A DNA stretch of 64,000 nucleotides from Trichuris trichiura (GCA_037903355.1 JBAJFE010000026.1:6386001-6450000), one strand, 5' to 3'. Shown: positions 10,999-24,500, numbered from the stretch's first letter. Notes: a model not told the origin generated them from the sequence alone. Numbers and translations are program-made.

Positions 10999-13900
10999 TG
11001 ACAATACGGTGGTGTACTGTTTAGTTGAACTTTCAGGATAGACATGCTCGTACAGGAGCATTCAAATTTCAGCTGACGGTGACTCGAACCGGAGCAGTAT
11101 CCGGAATGAGTTGAGTGAAACATGGCCTGCTGCCGGTGTAACATCTCTGTGAATTTTGAATTCATTGTTTCGATTATTTTAAAATTAAACTATTTTTTTC
11201 TAATTAAAAGACTAGCGATACGCGTGTTTTTGAAAATGCTTAACTGGTCATGAATTGCGGTTGCATGATTATGGCAACCCGTTGTCGCGGGTAGGCATTT
11301 AATGACGTTCATTTTATATTTTAATTTTAATACATCATGTATACAGGATGCTTCGTAACGAGATGATGTATTCATGGTTTGGTGGGTCTTCTATGGTTAT
11401 TCACGTTTTTGTGTCTGTGTTGGTCTCTGTAATTAAACGAAACAACTGCTCTACCAACAGTTGGTAGAGCAGTTGTTTCGTTTAATTACAGAGACCAACA
11501 CAGACACAAAAAACGGGAAAAGCCGTAGAAGATCAACCAAACCATGATTACATAATGTATCAAAATACACAACTGGAATCTGTAAATTTGTAAGTCATTG
11601 TGTGATTTCGTTGGGATATGGCAGTTTCGTTGATGTTGTCGAATACGTTTTCACATTTTGTGGGCCCTTGACAGTCTTTATACGAGCTCTGTTTCTATGT
11701 CAATCAACATTCTGTGTTCAACTGCATCTTTTGTGAATCATAAGTAGGTTTCGTAGGCTCATTTCAATCGGGCGACTTTACGTCACTAAAATACGTTAAT
11801 ACGAGCGTTAGGTAAGGTCATAGTTTCTTTAAATCCTTTTTGTATTACAATCGACACGCTTCGGCCAACTGACTTTATAAAGAGCCGCTTAATGTAGTAA
11901 AATGCGGGGATATTGTTTATGCGCGTCTTTATTATTAACAATATAAACATTTATTACGGTAGCGTAAGTCTTACCTGACTATTTAGTTCAATCTTCACCT
12001 GAAGCTACGCTGTCGTTTGTTCGGGTAAAATACTCTTCCTTCGGCATGAACTCGTCATGTATTGACTGTTTATTTCGCAAATATCTTTAAATTATTATCT
12101 GACGTTTTCGGTATGCTTTTCCTTGTAATGCCAAGCTGCACAAATCAGAAGTTTAAGAAAAATTTCAAGCTTTCAATGGAGTATCACTTTCCGCATGTGT
12201 GACTTCCACGCCTTAACGGTCTGTCCCGCGTTTATAAACTGAGCTTTTCATGCTCCAATGACTTTGGCAGCGTGACATGCTAGTTTGCTGCCTAGAGCTT
12301 TGTTATGCCCATTTGAGCTTTGTGGTTAATAGGTGCTTTTCCATCTTGCAGTGCAGCCGACTTTGCTGATGTACATTAAGCATTTTAATTGGCTCAGGTT
12401 TGGGACAACTTTCTGTGTTATACCGTCGCAGGTATAGAGATATCCGTGCCCTTGAGATAACACAAGAGAAGGAAGCGCTCTGTCGACAAGGCTTCTCTTA
12501 GTATGTACGCGTAAGTGTTAAGCAATGGTATATGTACTAGCTAGAATATTCGTTGCCCAGTGTCAGCATATTGTTTACTAATACGATGATGGCAATAAAG
12601 CATTGGAAACTGTAATCGGTCAAAAAGTTATTCTCGTAAACTAAGTGGAGTTTAAATAGATCCACCGCGGAGCATACCGAGTAAGCTTTATAAATGGTTT
12701 CCTGTAGGACGAAAAAGTCGTCTGCACTTGTGATCGCTCAGGAAAAATTGCTCCCCTTTTGGATGCATCAATATGTTACAATTCTGAAATTTGTTTTATA
12801 CTATTTTTCACACTTTTTCAAGCTTGGAGTATGGGCAACAGTTTCGTGCAATCTGACCTTTGCGCGAGTACCTTGTGAGACTATCAGCGTACAAGAAATT
12901 AGTGTTGTCAGAATTGTTAACACCGGCAAAGGTAACCGTGCGCCCTACACTTTTTCCTTAGGCTAGTTTAGTTTTACCTGAATGTTAAGTGATAAAACAG
13001 AGGCGTTGGCAATGCTTTTCGTTTGTCTTTTTTTACTTTTTATTGGATTTTATGCAAATGTTTTCAGCCCATGGTTATCCCGAAAACTCTGACAGAATTG
13101 CCGCCCACCATAAAATTCATTGAGCTGCTTATTTTTTCACGGACGGAAACTTGATGCGCTAAGAGGTTGATTACAACATTAAAATAAAGTTGTTACGGAA
13201 GTTCAATGTAACGCATTGCCCATCGGTGATACATAGCAGTCGCTGGCTGAAATTCCCCTTTGTTTGTGTACTCAATTTCGTCTCTGCGTCAATGAATAAT
13301 CTGTCTGTCTGCTTTCTACGGCTGCATTCATTCCTTAAAACAACAGACTAGAGGCCTCCCTAACTTGCATGATTTGCAAGAAAATCCATCATTTCAGATT
13401 TGAGACTTCAATAATTTTCTATTAGTTTCCGAGCTGTTTCGGCTGTTTTCCGTTGCAGACGATTGTCGGCCGCCAAGATGCCGGGCTTGCGAATGCTTCG
13501 AATAGTCGAAGTAATTCGATCTTCACCGCATCAGTGCTCTTTCTGATAGTCAAGTCATGCCGAGGACCCCAGAATTAGTTGCGCTTCATTATAAAATAAC
13601 ACGTAGCTTAATCATATGCTGATGTTGTTAATATATAAGTCTGTAGTTGAAATTACGAATACAGTTCACATTGAATAAGTCTCATTACATTGTTGCCTCC
13701 TGAACTTACTATGGACTATGTTGTTTCTCAAAATAAGTAAGATTGAAAGTTTCAAAAGTTTATGTCTCTTTAGGCAGTAAAGTGGTAAACGAAATTCTGC
13801 ATTCTGGTCAACTATGTAATCCTGTTCTAAACTCGATGTATTTCCCAAAAATGAAGAAATAAGTCTGATGAAAGTGTTTTGAGGTCGGTTGCTCATAGTT

Positions 13901-14958
13901 TGTTTGACTAGCCTGATTCACTGGTTAATGAAAAAGCACTCATTTATCTCTTAACGGCTAAGGCCACCTGAAGATATTCAAAAGTTTAAATGTAGTTGCA
14001 TCGAAATGATATTATGCACGTCATCTTCCATACGGCTCAACTTTCAGCGGTTTTTGTTTGCATCTCTCAGCTCATGGGTTGAATTTCATTGCAAGCAAGT
14101 GTCAAACGATACAAGTGATGATCAGAAATGAAATCAGCCTTCACATGTTCTCCACTGGTAAGAAGAAATTTCTACGACAAATAATCTGATCATTCAGGAT
14201 ACACGCATTACTCAACGTAGCTTAACGGGCTGACGTCTGCATCTAAGTATTGCATCCTGAAGTTGTAGATATATGCATAAGGGCTAAAATAATAACCTAT
14301 CTTTAATCAGCTTATACTTATGAAGTTCAACGAACTGTCGTGCCAGTTTGCCAGCAAAAAAAGATACAATTCGTAGCGTTTAAATTTCACATACTCGAAC
14401 AGCTTCCAAGAGTCGATCAGGAGGCTTGAGACGTAAAAATATTAATGGAAAGATAACCCATTGGAAAACGAACTCTTTTGTAGGAAAGTTAACAGTTGTT
14501 ATGTAGGGCAAAGAAAATTGTTGATCACTGGGTCACCTCTGCATTGGAATCTATTCCTTTGGAACTTTGACTTCAGTTTAACAGTCAAACTTGCATATCC
14601 CTTGCGCGGAAATTCTGTACCTCAAACGCTCACAAGTTGTGACGAAATGGACGTAAAGTTGGATGAATATCATTACTTTTCGCTATATCTCTAATTGATA
14701 AAAGCGGCAGCTGTCGTGAGATTAAACTTTTAATTGACTCTGTCGAAAGATGTCAACGTTTGATTGACATCTCACATGGACGTTTCAGCTTCCAAGATAT
14801 TCGGTTAAGCTGGTTTTCATTTTGGAGGTGAAAGCCTAGCGAAGAAGCAAACAAAACGTCCGTGTATAGACGAGTTAAGTATACTTTTTAAATTTCTCAA
14901 CGCGAAGTTCGTGATGACAGTACCGTTGCTATTCTTTGCACTTGACTTGCGCTGAGCT
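10999..14958. other. Intergenic stretch with a foldback element
   Basis: About 4 kb between SLC25A44 and the glutamate receptor, both on the plus strand. I found no exon that matches a family. The only structured sequence is the large inverted repeat at 11369-11550. The part just upstream of 14959 should hold the receptor promoter. Confidence 0.5.
11369..11550. repeat. Large foldback (inverted repeat)
   Basis: Two perfect 53-base arms (11406-11458 and 11460-11512) are separated by a single base at 11459. Outside them the symmetry continues imperfectly out to about 11369 and 11550 (for example CATGGTTTGG against CCAAACCATG). It could be a foldback transposable element, a hairpin-forming locus or an assembly/amplification artefact. 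The divergence of the outer arms argues against a simple recent artefact. Confidence 0.9.
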
Positions 14959-17900
14959 ATGTTATTCATACTTGCTTTATCAATTGTTTCGACTGTTCAT
15001 ACCAAAGAGACAAAAGTCTTTTGGCTTGGTGGTTTGTTTGATAGAAGCGATGTTGCTGGTCGCATAGCGTTTCATCTGGCAGTTAATGAGCACTCCACCA
15101 GCACTACTTCGTTCAAATCCCACGTGTTGAGCATGAACGATGACGACGACATTGTTGATCTCATTGAGAAAAGTAAGTATGCGCTCATCAGTTTGTCTAC
15201 AATGGTCATTACTTTGATCGGCAGCGTGCAGCCTTTTATTAACAAAGATGGTCGCTTTTCTCACCGCGGTGAAAGGAAGCGCATCTGAGAATGTGCGATC
15301 ACTTTGCGAAGGTCGGGATGTACCATTTTTGATGACCAGCTTTGATTATTCTTCAAAGCTATTTCTCAATTCGATTAATCTCTATCCACCGCCAAGAGCT
15401 ATTGGTTCCGTGGTGGCAAGTTTTGCTCAGAAAGCCAACTGGAAGTCGGGAGTTATATTTTTCCAAGACGATTCAGGTAATTTCTAATCTGACCCTTTTA
15501 CTTTAATTTGTACTTAACATTCGTTCTTTCTGCTTTTATACGAAACGAAATACTCCAACAGCGGCTGTTAAAAAGCTATCGATAAGTTAAACTTTAACTT
15601 ATCGGTAGCTTGCGCTTGAAGACATAGCGCTTGTTTTATTTTTAGTTTTAAAAGACAGACATTAGTAGTTAACCGAACTAATGCTGAATTCAACGTACCG
15701 ACAGGATCATTATGATAGCCGTTTAAAATATTCTGTCTTTCAGGCTTAGTGCAGCTGCAAGAACTCCTGAACATGGTAAACAACAACAATGAAGCCATGT
15801 TTACAGCACACCGTTTGAACGCGAATAAGCAATTCAAACCGCAACTAAAGCATTTGAAAGAACTTCAGAAGGAATACAATATTGTTGTGCAAGCTGACAT
15901 GGAAACGATGCTTCTTCTCCTGGACGATGTGAGATGAAGGCTTTCATTCAAAATTAAGCTTCAAAACTGCTTTCAGGCCGTCGAAATGAACGTGCTCACG
16001 CCTTACTATCATTACATCTTTACTAACTTAGTACTGGAAGCATTGTTGAACGTTTGCAGTAAAGTCATTTACTTCTTGAGGATGCTTATACTGTTGACCT
16101 GATGCCATACCGTTTGCACGGCTGCAATATAACAACCTTGCGACTCGTGGACGATGAAGCACCAATCACGAAGCGAATGGTGGCAAAGCTGAAAAATTAT
16201 AAGGTATCCAACAGTAGTAGTTCACACGCGTACCGAGGAAGTGCAGTGCCGGTGAGTTATTTATCATACTAAATAGAAGGCAACTGTTGACTGTTCAAGA
16301 CGTACTTAGCCGTTATTTATGATGCTGTTAAAGTGATAGCCAAAACTGCACTTGTGCTGAAGGACTCCCTTTCGCCCGAAGCAATCGATTGCCGCAACAG
16401 TACGGTGTGGCGTGATGGAACAACGCTCATGAATTTTATTAAAGCGGTATATTTTTTGACGTAATGGATCCTGCGAACTTCCGTATAGTTTAGACGGCTT
16501 TTGAAGGATCCACTGGTCACATACAGTTCAATGGGTACGGTAAGCGATTTAATTTTACTGTTGGAATCATGGAACTGACACTCAACGGCTACGTAAAGGT
16601 GAGAGCTCCAATTACCGGAAACAATATACATTGATAAAAATTGAAAAATAAGGTGTGGCGTATAAAAAGCTAACTTCTGGTCAGGTAATGTCAACTGACA
16701 TTTTTTTTTTATCCTATTGCCGAATCTTTGCCCTCTCGCCTCGCCGGAATTTATACTGGATACCATATCTGACTTCTTTATCACACTTTTTTGGTGTTGA
16801 AATGGCGCATTTCAATGCGTCTGTAGTTCATAATCCTTCCTATATGTACTATTCAAAGTTCTCCATGGCTTATTCATGAAGCCGGTTTGTTCGCAGACAC
16901 CACAGTCTATTTAAGCCACAGCCGTGCTCTATTTAAACATGAATGAACTTATTCAAATTCAGCAAGCCTACTGGGACGAGTACCAAGGCATACGCGTACT
17001 GAAGTCTTATTCGACCGCCAAATTGATACCAGAAAGCTTGAAACACAAGGAACTTAGAGTTACAGCTTACATGGTGAGTATGACGTTCGTGCTTTACTTA
17101 TGTTGCCGTAATGCAACTTCTTAAACTGTACCATTACTTGCTTTATTTCTGTTCTTCGTAAAAGGCTTTTCGCGCCCGTCATTATTGTGACCTGCTATGA
17201 AGCGAAACAAATACACTTCGAACGGATGATCAGTTTTAGAAAGAAATTATAGCACGACTCAGCTTTTCAATTCAGAGCTTTGCCGTCATAGAGCTAAGAG
17301 AGTCTTTGCGCAACACTGCGCCATTTTTCGCAAGTTGCGCTTTGATGTTATTATGTATGGATTTTTGCGTAATAAAAATAAGGGCGCATTGAGGCGACCA
17401 TCCTTTATTTAAATCCTCTAAACGTGCTGGCGGTAGTACGTTCCGTTACTAATAAAAAAAAATGTACTAGGAAGAACCTTTCATTATGTATAAGAAGTCA
17501 GTGGAAAGACTCAGCGGAAACGACCGTTACGAAGGATTCTGCGTCGACTTGTTGGAAAGAATAGCGGAAGTAAACAAATTCAACTATACAATTCATGAAG
17601 TAAAGGACAAATCTTACGGTACTCCTGACGCCTCCGGACGTTGGAGTGGAATGATCGGAGAACTCATACGCGGGGTAAACTGTCGAAGTTTCGAAAGATT
17701 TTTAAGTTAATGTATTTAAGTGCGTTAGTAGTTCCTTGTAGAAATTTTCCACGCACACCAGCGGAAGAATGGGTACTTCTAAACAAAATACGTTCTTCCG
17801 CTAACGTGCTTGCTCTCACAGTGTGTTTGACTGCTTAACTTTAGGAGGCAGACATTGCTGTTACATCATTGACCATTAGCTATGCTCGAAGTGAAGTAAT

Positions 17901-19551
17901 TGACTTCTCCGTACCGTTTATGCATTTGGGAATCAGTATTCTCTACAAAAAGCCAAAGCGCAGTTCGCCAAGCTTACTTAGCTTTCTGGCGCCGCTATCA
18001 CTTGATGTATGGATGTACATGGTTGCGGGATATGTCGCTGTCAGTCTGGTGCTTTGGTTGGTTGCTCGCATGAGCCCATCGGAGTTTCAGCCGCAGCACC
18101 CGGATGGAACTGGCCAGCTGGAGAATCAATTTAGTTTAGGCAACAGCTTTTGGTTTACTATTGGTTCCCTAATGCAGCAGGGATGCGACATTGCTCCAAG
18201 AGCAATCGGCACCCGAATGGTAGCCAGTGTGTGGTGGTTCTTCACGCTAATTTTGATATCGAGCTATACTGCCAACTTGGCAGCATTTTTAACCGTAGAG
18301 CGTATGGAGTTCACCATCTCTGGAGCTGAAGACCTGATTAAACAGACAAAGATCAAATACGGTTCCTTAAATAGGGGTTCGACGATGCAGTTTTTCAAAG
18401 TAAGTGCAAGAGTTGCGCAGTCATCGTTGAAATAGGCCGTCACTGACTTTGCCGAAGGATTCGAAACTCCCTACGTACGAAAAAATGTGGGCAGCCATGA
18501 AAGCGTCGCAGCCAACTGTGTTTGTCAACAGCAGTCGAGAGGGCATAGCCAGAGTAAAGCAGGGAAATTATGCATACTTAATGGAGTCGTCGATGCTCGA
18601 GTTCTACGTGGAAAGAGACTGCGACCTCACACAAATTGGCGGTTTGTTGGACTCAAAAGGCTATGGAATAGGCCTAAGAAAAGGTGCGCTCCTCCAACCG
18701 AAGCTATCTTGTTACAACTGTAAAATCCTTTAAACTTTTCTTATTTTGTCCATTATATTAACAGAAATAGTTAAGCCGTTTTAATGGTCGGAAAATGGTT
18801 AACGACTAGAAAACTTATGTGGCGACCTTTAAACTGAAGAGTCGACGGCGCTTATGTGTCATTAATCGTAGTGCTTATAATTGTGGGGAGTAAAAACGTT
18901 GTAACACTAATTCTCATTTCCCTTACGATTGCTCTGCTCTAACTTTCCTCTTAGTTTCGTTAGACATTTTCAAATTGGCAAGACAGGTTTAAGTTCGAGC
19001 AGAAAATGCGAGACTTCTTAAGAAGTCTTCGTACTACCACTGTACTGCTGCACATGAGATCCCATTTTTTGTTTACGTATAGCACCTGCTTGTGAAAGTC
19101 ATAGCAGGTCAAAGGCGTCGCTATTCTTTCATAGGCAGAATAATTGTCATCGTTCTTCTTGGTGCCCCTTCCTGTTAAACCTATTTCAGGTTCGCCATAC
19201 CGTGAAACGATATCGCAAACGGTGCTATATCTTCAAGAGAAAACGGTGATTGCGGAACTGAAGGAAAAATGGTGGAAACGAAGGGCAGATGCTAAATGTG
19301 GTGCTAATGACGGCAAAGGTGGTACAGCAGCCGAGCTAGGCTTGCAGAATGTTGGCGGTGTTTTCGTAGTAATGCTTGTTGGCATGGTTTTTGCGTTGTC
19401 GTTCACAGCCTTTGGGAAGGTTAGAAGCCACGTCTTTAAGCAACGAGCAGAAAAAAAGGTATGCCTTACCATTTATCTAGGTTGATCTATATGTCAGTAT
19501 TTTCAGAAGATAGGGAAAGCCAAGTACTCGTTGGCCCCAACAGCGTCATAA
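14959..19551 (+). CDS. Ionotropic glutamate receptor subunit, AMPA/kainate type
   Basis: This is a glutamate-gated cation channel subunit of the excitatory synapse. Thirteen exons: 14959-15172, 15225-15476, 15744-15928, 15977-16030, 16081-16251, 16300-16446, 16494-16598, 16963-17073, 17471-17674, 17845-18399, 18458-18683, 19190-19458 and 19507-19551. They give 2538 bases and 845 residues, all in phase. Signal peptide 1-15 (MLFILALSIVSTVHT), then the amino-terminal domain to about 395. Ligand-binding lobe S1 starts near AYMEEPFIMYKKS (414 on), with Arg496 in SLTISYAR binding the ligand carboxylate. M1 is about 532-556. The pore helix WFTIGSLMQQGCDIAP carries Gln592 at the Q/R site, and the gate is SYTANLAAF (621-629). 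S2 carries Thr661 and Glu709, with DSKGYGIG after it. M4 is about 796-817, followed by a short tail. Weakest points are the AAG acceptors of exons 6 and 11 and the small last exon; without that splice the protein would end VCLTIYLG at 19485. Sequence features are mixed between AMPA (YWDEYQ, GCDIAPR) and kainate classes. Confidence 0.94.
15573..15611. repeat. Short foldback in receptor intron 2
   Basis: Arms of 19 bases (15573-15591 and 15593-15611) with one mismatch and a one-base loop, inside the second intron (15477-15743) of the glutamate receptor gene. Confidence 0.85.
19011..19028. repeat. 18-base perfect palindrome in receptor intron 11
   Basis: AGACTTCTTAAGAAGTCT reads the same on both strands. 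It lies in the 506-base eleventh intron (18684-19189) of the receptor gene. Function unknown; it may be a dimeric binding site or chance. Confidence 0.8.
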
Positions 19552-21515
19552 AAAACGTACAACACGTTATATTGTTTGAAGGTGCTATAGTTTGCTCTAA
19601 CTACTTCGCAGAGTTTTAATTATGCGTGCTTGTATAAAATCATTATACTGCAGCTACTAGGCCATATTACCTTTACATTTACCAATGTCCTGTTTTTCGT
19701 TCAAAGTACTGGTGAAGTTCCTAACAGTTGTACATTACCGGAATAAGTCTTATCAAGTATTCTATTAAGTCCAAAAGATTCTGTAAGTACGTCTTTTCAC
19801 GTTAGTAACCTACTCATCGAACGGTTACATTTCAAGTAATGTAGTTTCTGGAATGCTGCGTTCGAGGCATCAGCGTTTTCCTTAGACGTTGACTGAGGCA
19901 CGATGACATATAGTTAAGCAGTTTAAATGATGGGAGTGTCTTGTCGGTGACGCGCTCCATCGTCATACCGTAGTTTTCCGGTCTTACCTTAGCGTAAGCG
20001 CAAACATAAAGTTTAACTTTTAGCTTTAGCTTAAATAAGGCCGGAACAGCCTGGCCGCAAAGGAATCTATATTTCTGAATCTTACAACGGAAAACACCCG
20101 GACGGGCAAAAAGCTTGCTTAAAAAGGAAACTGGAAATTCAACTGTAAAAACTGGTCAGCACTAAGTGGTTTCCAGAAACTTCGTTGGGACACCAACAGT
20201 TTATACAGTTATTCTTCGGCTTAAAAATGAAGTGAAACATTCCCCCTTCTTTATTTGCCATTGCTAGTATAATTTTTTCTTTTTCCGTCCTCTCTAGGCT
20301 TCCTCTGATCTCCTGTCGTCCGGTGAATAAAAATTACTCTCTTTTAAGTGCACCGGCAGACTTTCTATCTCGAAACTTAGCATAGGACGCATGTTGACGG
20401 ATTACATATTAGTCGTCAAAGCTTCACTCACCTCAGCACTTCTGTCACGACTGACAGCGAGTTTTGCTTCATGTAGGAAATCATTTTCATCTTCCTTCGC
20501 ATATAATGGCTTTCTGAAGTAGCCCATACTGCAGCAGCCGTAGACACTGGCACGCGCTTGTTAAGGAACTGTAGAATTAACCTATTAGCTGAGTAAAGAG
20601 TAACTCTGGTAGCTAAGGAGCTGTACAGTTAACCTATTAGTTGTCTCTTACTAGCAGTCTGTATCATGAAAGATTCGTTTTACTTGATTTAGCTTTACTT
20701 CATATAATCGAACTTGTTGTCTCCTTATCTATCGGCAATTGATAGAAACGAAATATAGGAACAGAAAAAAATACTTGACGCGCCAAAAGTGCCGAAGCAC
20801 GTCCTATTTCAACAAAAAAAACTTTTAAGTACCCAAAGCATTTCGACGAAAACGTATCCTGCTTTCACATAAAGATGCAACCACTGATATGAAGGTCCTA
20901 TCAAAATCTGGTCTTCGAAAAACAACTAAGTAGCGTGTAAGAATGAATAGGCTGACACAAAAAGCTGACAGTACTGGTAGAGTTTAAGCGATGAGAAAAG
21001 GAGTTCGCAAAGTTTTGTGGGTTCCATTTTCTCTTTGCTCAGAAGAAGATTGTTTCTGTTGTACTACGCATTCACTGTCTTTGAGAAAAGAATATTCTGA
21101 AGGGCTAACACCCTTCAGTATTAATGAGAAACCGGCCCACATTTTCGCAGAGAAAGCAGCTTCTTAAACCATCATACAATGGGTTTTCAGAATTAATGTT
21201 TTCTTTTTGCGGTATGCTAGCTGAATATCCTTTGAAAACGATTATTCCCCTAACATGCAAAAGCGATGCCATTTGGCTTACAGTCGAAAATTTAAAATAA
21301 GAATACGAAAAGTGTCAATAAATGCAATGAAAAATTGTGTCCGGAAAAAGTTATTCTGTTTTTGTGCAAAGACGTGCTTGGACCAAAGTAAATTTTCCGG
21401 AACCCGAAAAAAAGAAAAACTAAACATTAATGTATTAACAAGAGTAGTAACAACAAATCTACCGCAACATTTATTTCTGCTTAAAGAGACGATAGTAAAG
21501 CTACGGGGTACTGCG
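19552..21515. other. Convergent intergenic region (GLR to RPF2)
   Basis: About 2 kb between two tail-to-tail genes. It holds an imperfect direct repeat (20562-20590 and 20614-20640, ending AACCTATTAG in both copies) and a small hairpin near 21100-21120 (CTGAAGGG/CCCTTCAG). An AATAAA on the minus strand at 21470-21475 lies about 41 bases past the RPF2 stop. No gene is seen. Confidence 0.5.
21470..21475 (-). terminator. Candidate polyadenylation signal of RPF2
   Basis: AATAAA on the minus strand about 41 bases downstream of the RPF2 stop. Position and spacing fit. Confidence 0.5.
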
Positions 21516-24500
21516 TCAGGTATTTTTCTTTTTGATACGGGCTTTCAAGCCCTTAAGTTTACTAAGTTTTAGGGTATCCAAGGGCTGCTGTTTAACATGA
21601 ATTCGACCACGCGTGGTACCGAAAACATCCTGTTCGGTATTCTTCATCTTTTTCGGCTAAAATAATTTGCATATTTAAATTCAATAGAAAACCGTCGGAC
21701 AAAATCTTGGAGAAGAAACTAAATAGCGTCCTCCAACTAACCTTAACTGCACTAGGTACTTTGCACGCAGTCTTATAAAGGCTATCAGAGGCAATCTTAT
21801 TACGACGAACAATCAAGTCCATGGACGGTCCGGCAGGCTCCAAATGAACGTCAGGGACTGTCGTACTCGACTCCTTCAGGTGAATTCTAATCAATGTCAT
21901 TCCTAAGCATTCAAACCGAAAGGAATAACGGGATTTGCTTACGAGTAGGCGCGAACTAAAACCTTCCCATCAACGGCCGTGAACATGAGTGCGTATTCAA
22001 TGCCTTGCAACCTTAATTTTGTAATCACAGGACCGCGGAAGAAGTCTAAAAATAATGTTATTATTAATACTATTTTTATGAAGAACTGAATTCACAGAAA
22101 ATAACAGCGGACTTGAGTTGTATTTATAAGGACTGATAAACAAGTTTCACAAGAATACAAGATGTAAATATACGTGCTATGTTTTTAGGTTTGAACATAA
22201 AGAAATGGAACACGCAAGGGAAATGTAAGCAAACTTCGCGTCAAGATGATCCCCTCCGAAAATTTTGACGCAGAGATTTTTTTGGCTTCGCGTCAAGGTG
22301 AACCCTTGCGAAGACTTTTACGCAAGGTTTGCTTTGCCACGGAATCACCTTGACGCAGAGATAAGCTATGCGTCAAGGTGTACCGCGCTGAAATTTTGAC
22401 GCGGAGATTTTTGGCTTCGCGTCAAGATGATCCTCCGCGAAAATTTTGACGCAAACTTTATTTTGCCACGGAATCACCTTGACGCAGAGATAAGCTTTGC
22501 GTCAAGGTGTACCCCGCTGAAAATTCGACGCGCGCCTCGTTTTGACGCTGTAACACTTCGATGCAGAGATTTTTTGGCTTCGCGTCAAGGTGTACCCGGC
22601 ATTTACCCTCAATTTACTCATTTGAGGAACAACGTCTCGCCGGCTCGATGCATTGAACAACAATCTCGAAATAAATGCGCGCAGTTACCAATTAAGGTAT
22701 AAAATGTTACACGGAAGCAATTACGGAAAAAGCATATACGCTCACCGATAAGCAAACTCTTCATGCGAACAAAAACGGGATCACTTTCGAATTCATCGCC
22801 CATAAACAGCAAACATGGTTTCACTCCAAGCGGAATTCGGCAATTCTGGAAAAGTTGGAGCAATTAGGACATAAAAGGGAAACAAATGCCTCAAGAGATA
22901 TTCTGCAGAGTTCGTACAACGAACCACTCTTTTACGGTCAATTAACTTTACTACATTAACAGGATCCAATGTTTTTTGACACCAAAGAAAGCTCGATTTC
23001 TTTGAGCGAATGTCTTAACAACCAAAAGAGAAACAAAACCTCTGACAGATGATAGAGCTGGAGTGACCGAATTATTCCACCAGCTGGGTCCTCCGCACTC
23101 CCTCCACCGATCGCTAGGCCACTGCTACCACACGGATCTGGAAGATTATTCCCACAAAAGGAATGCCTCAAAGGATGAGTCAAGCTTAAGTCAGGTCAGA
23201 GAGTACACAACGCGGAATCATGCTTTGGGGACAACAAAAATTGAAAGCAAAGCTCGGAGTGCTAGCGCGGCTTGCATATTCGCCGCACAATGCCCCTTGG
23301 TTATCACCTAGTCTGCTCATCGAAGTATTCCTAGTTTAGAAACCACTTAAAACAGAGAGCACCAAAAAAGGAGTGGGTAACTTTTTCGGATTTCTACTAC
23401 CGTGATGTCTACATGCTGCCACAACAACGGTACAAATACTATTCGAGAAAACAACTTTTAGGCTCACCTTAAAGTCGTAAATTGATGCAAAGTTTTCTAC
23501 GCCGAACTCAAACATATCGAGCACATTAAAATCGTACATCCGTCCTGAAAGAAAAAACCAGTTGCAATGAAACCGATGTGCTGTAGGAAATTCACTTAGG
23601 GTTTACAAAGACGTAACAAGAAACTCAAATAAGACGTAGCTTCGCTTCGAATGCGATTATAGAACTTCCCAAGCATTTATAGTGAAAATCATCTTCGTAC
23701 TTATTCGGTAGTATTTATAAGAATAAATGAAGCCTAATGAAATGTTCAGGCATTACTTAATAGAGCTTATATGCATCACTATAGACTTATTAAACCGTAA
23801 TGAAGATTAGAATCATAGAAAACTTATCCTTGGTAAGGAGAAAACCTTTCATATGAAAAAAATACTGCGCCAGGAACAGCAGTTTCTACGAAAAATGTTC
23901 CTTTTCTCCTGAAGAGCTTTCCACGGCATTTTCCGTTTTTCTTGGTGTAAAAACTATCTTTAATTTACTGAAACTGCTCTATCAACAAATAGGTGAGCAA
24001 ACTCAGTACAACGAGAAAAATAGGAAAAGCCCTGGAAGTGGTAACGCCTTATGGGGCTATAAAACAACCCGTCTTTAAGAAAATGCTTACTGTAGAAACA
24101 AGACTCCATTATATTACATTGAAGAAGAATTAAGATCCTTGCCTACCTTTATAACGAACATTTTCTCAAAGGAAATACTGTTTTTATTATATTTCTTTCC
24201 GAAAGGCATTGAAAATTTTGCGAAAAATTGCATGACAAGGCTGTTGAAAAGAAAATAAAACGAGATGCCTTACCAAGGACCAAATTGTTAGGGCGCTTTT
24301 TGGAATTTGAAATAAAGCAAAACAAAGAAGCGTCGTATTTCATACAGAACTTTTCAAACGGAGTCTCGTCGACGAACGGCAAAAATTCATTCTTTCTAAA
24401 AACAAGTTCCGACTGCACGCCAAAACGAAAAAGCGAAAACTACCTTCGAAGTCGAACCTCGTTGGGCTTTTTTAGCTGGACCTAAAATAATTTGCTACCA

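Noticed and set aside
16653..16683. Possible extra receptor exon reading AYKKLTSGQ
   Set aside because: Its phase does not fit the exons on either side. Joining exon 7 straight to QAYWDEYQG matches the family (GYWNEYE) without it.
16317..16784. 155-codon minus-strand frame across the receptor gene
   Set aside because: It is antisense to exons 6 and 7 of the glutamate receptor, whose sense frame is clearly the real one.
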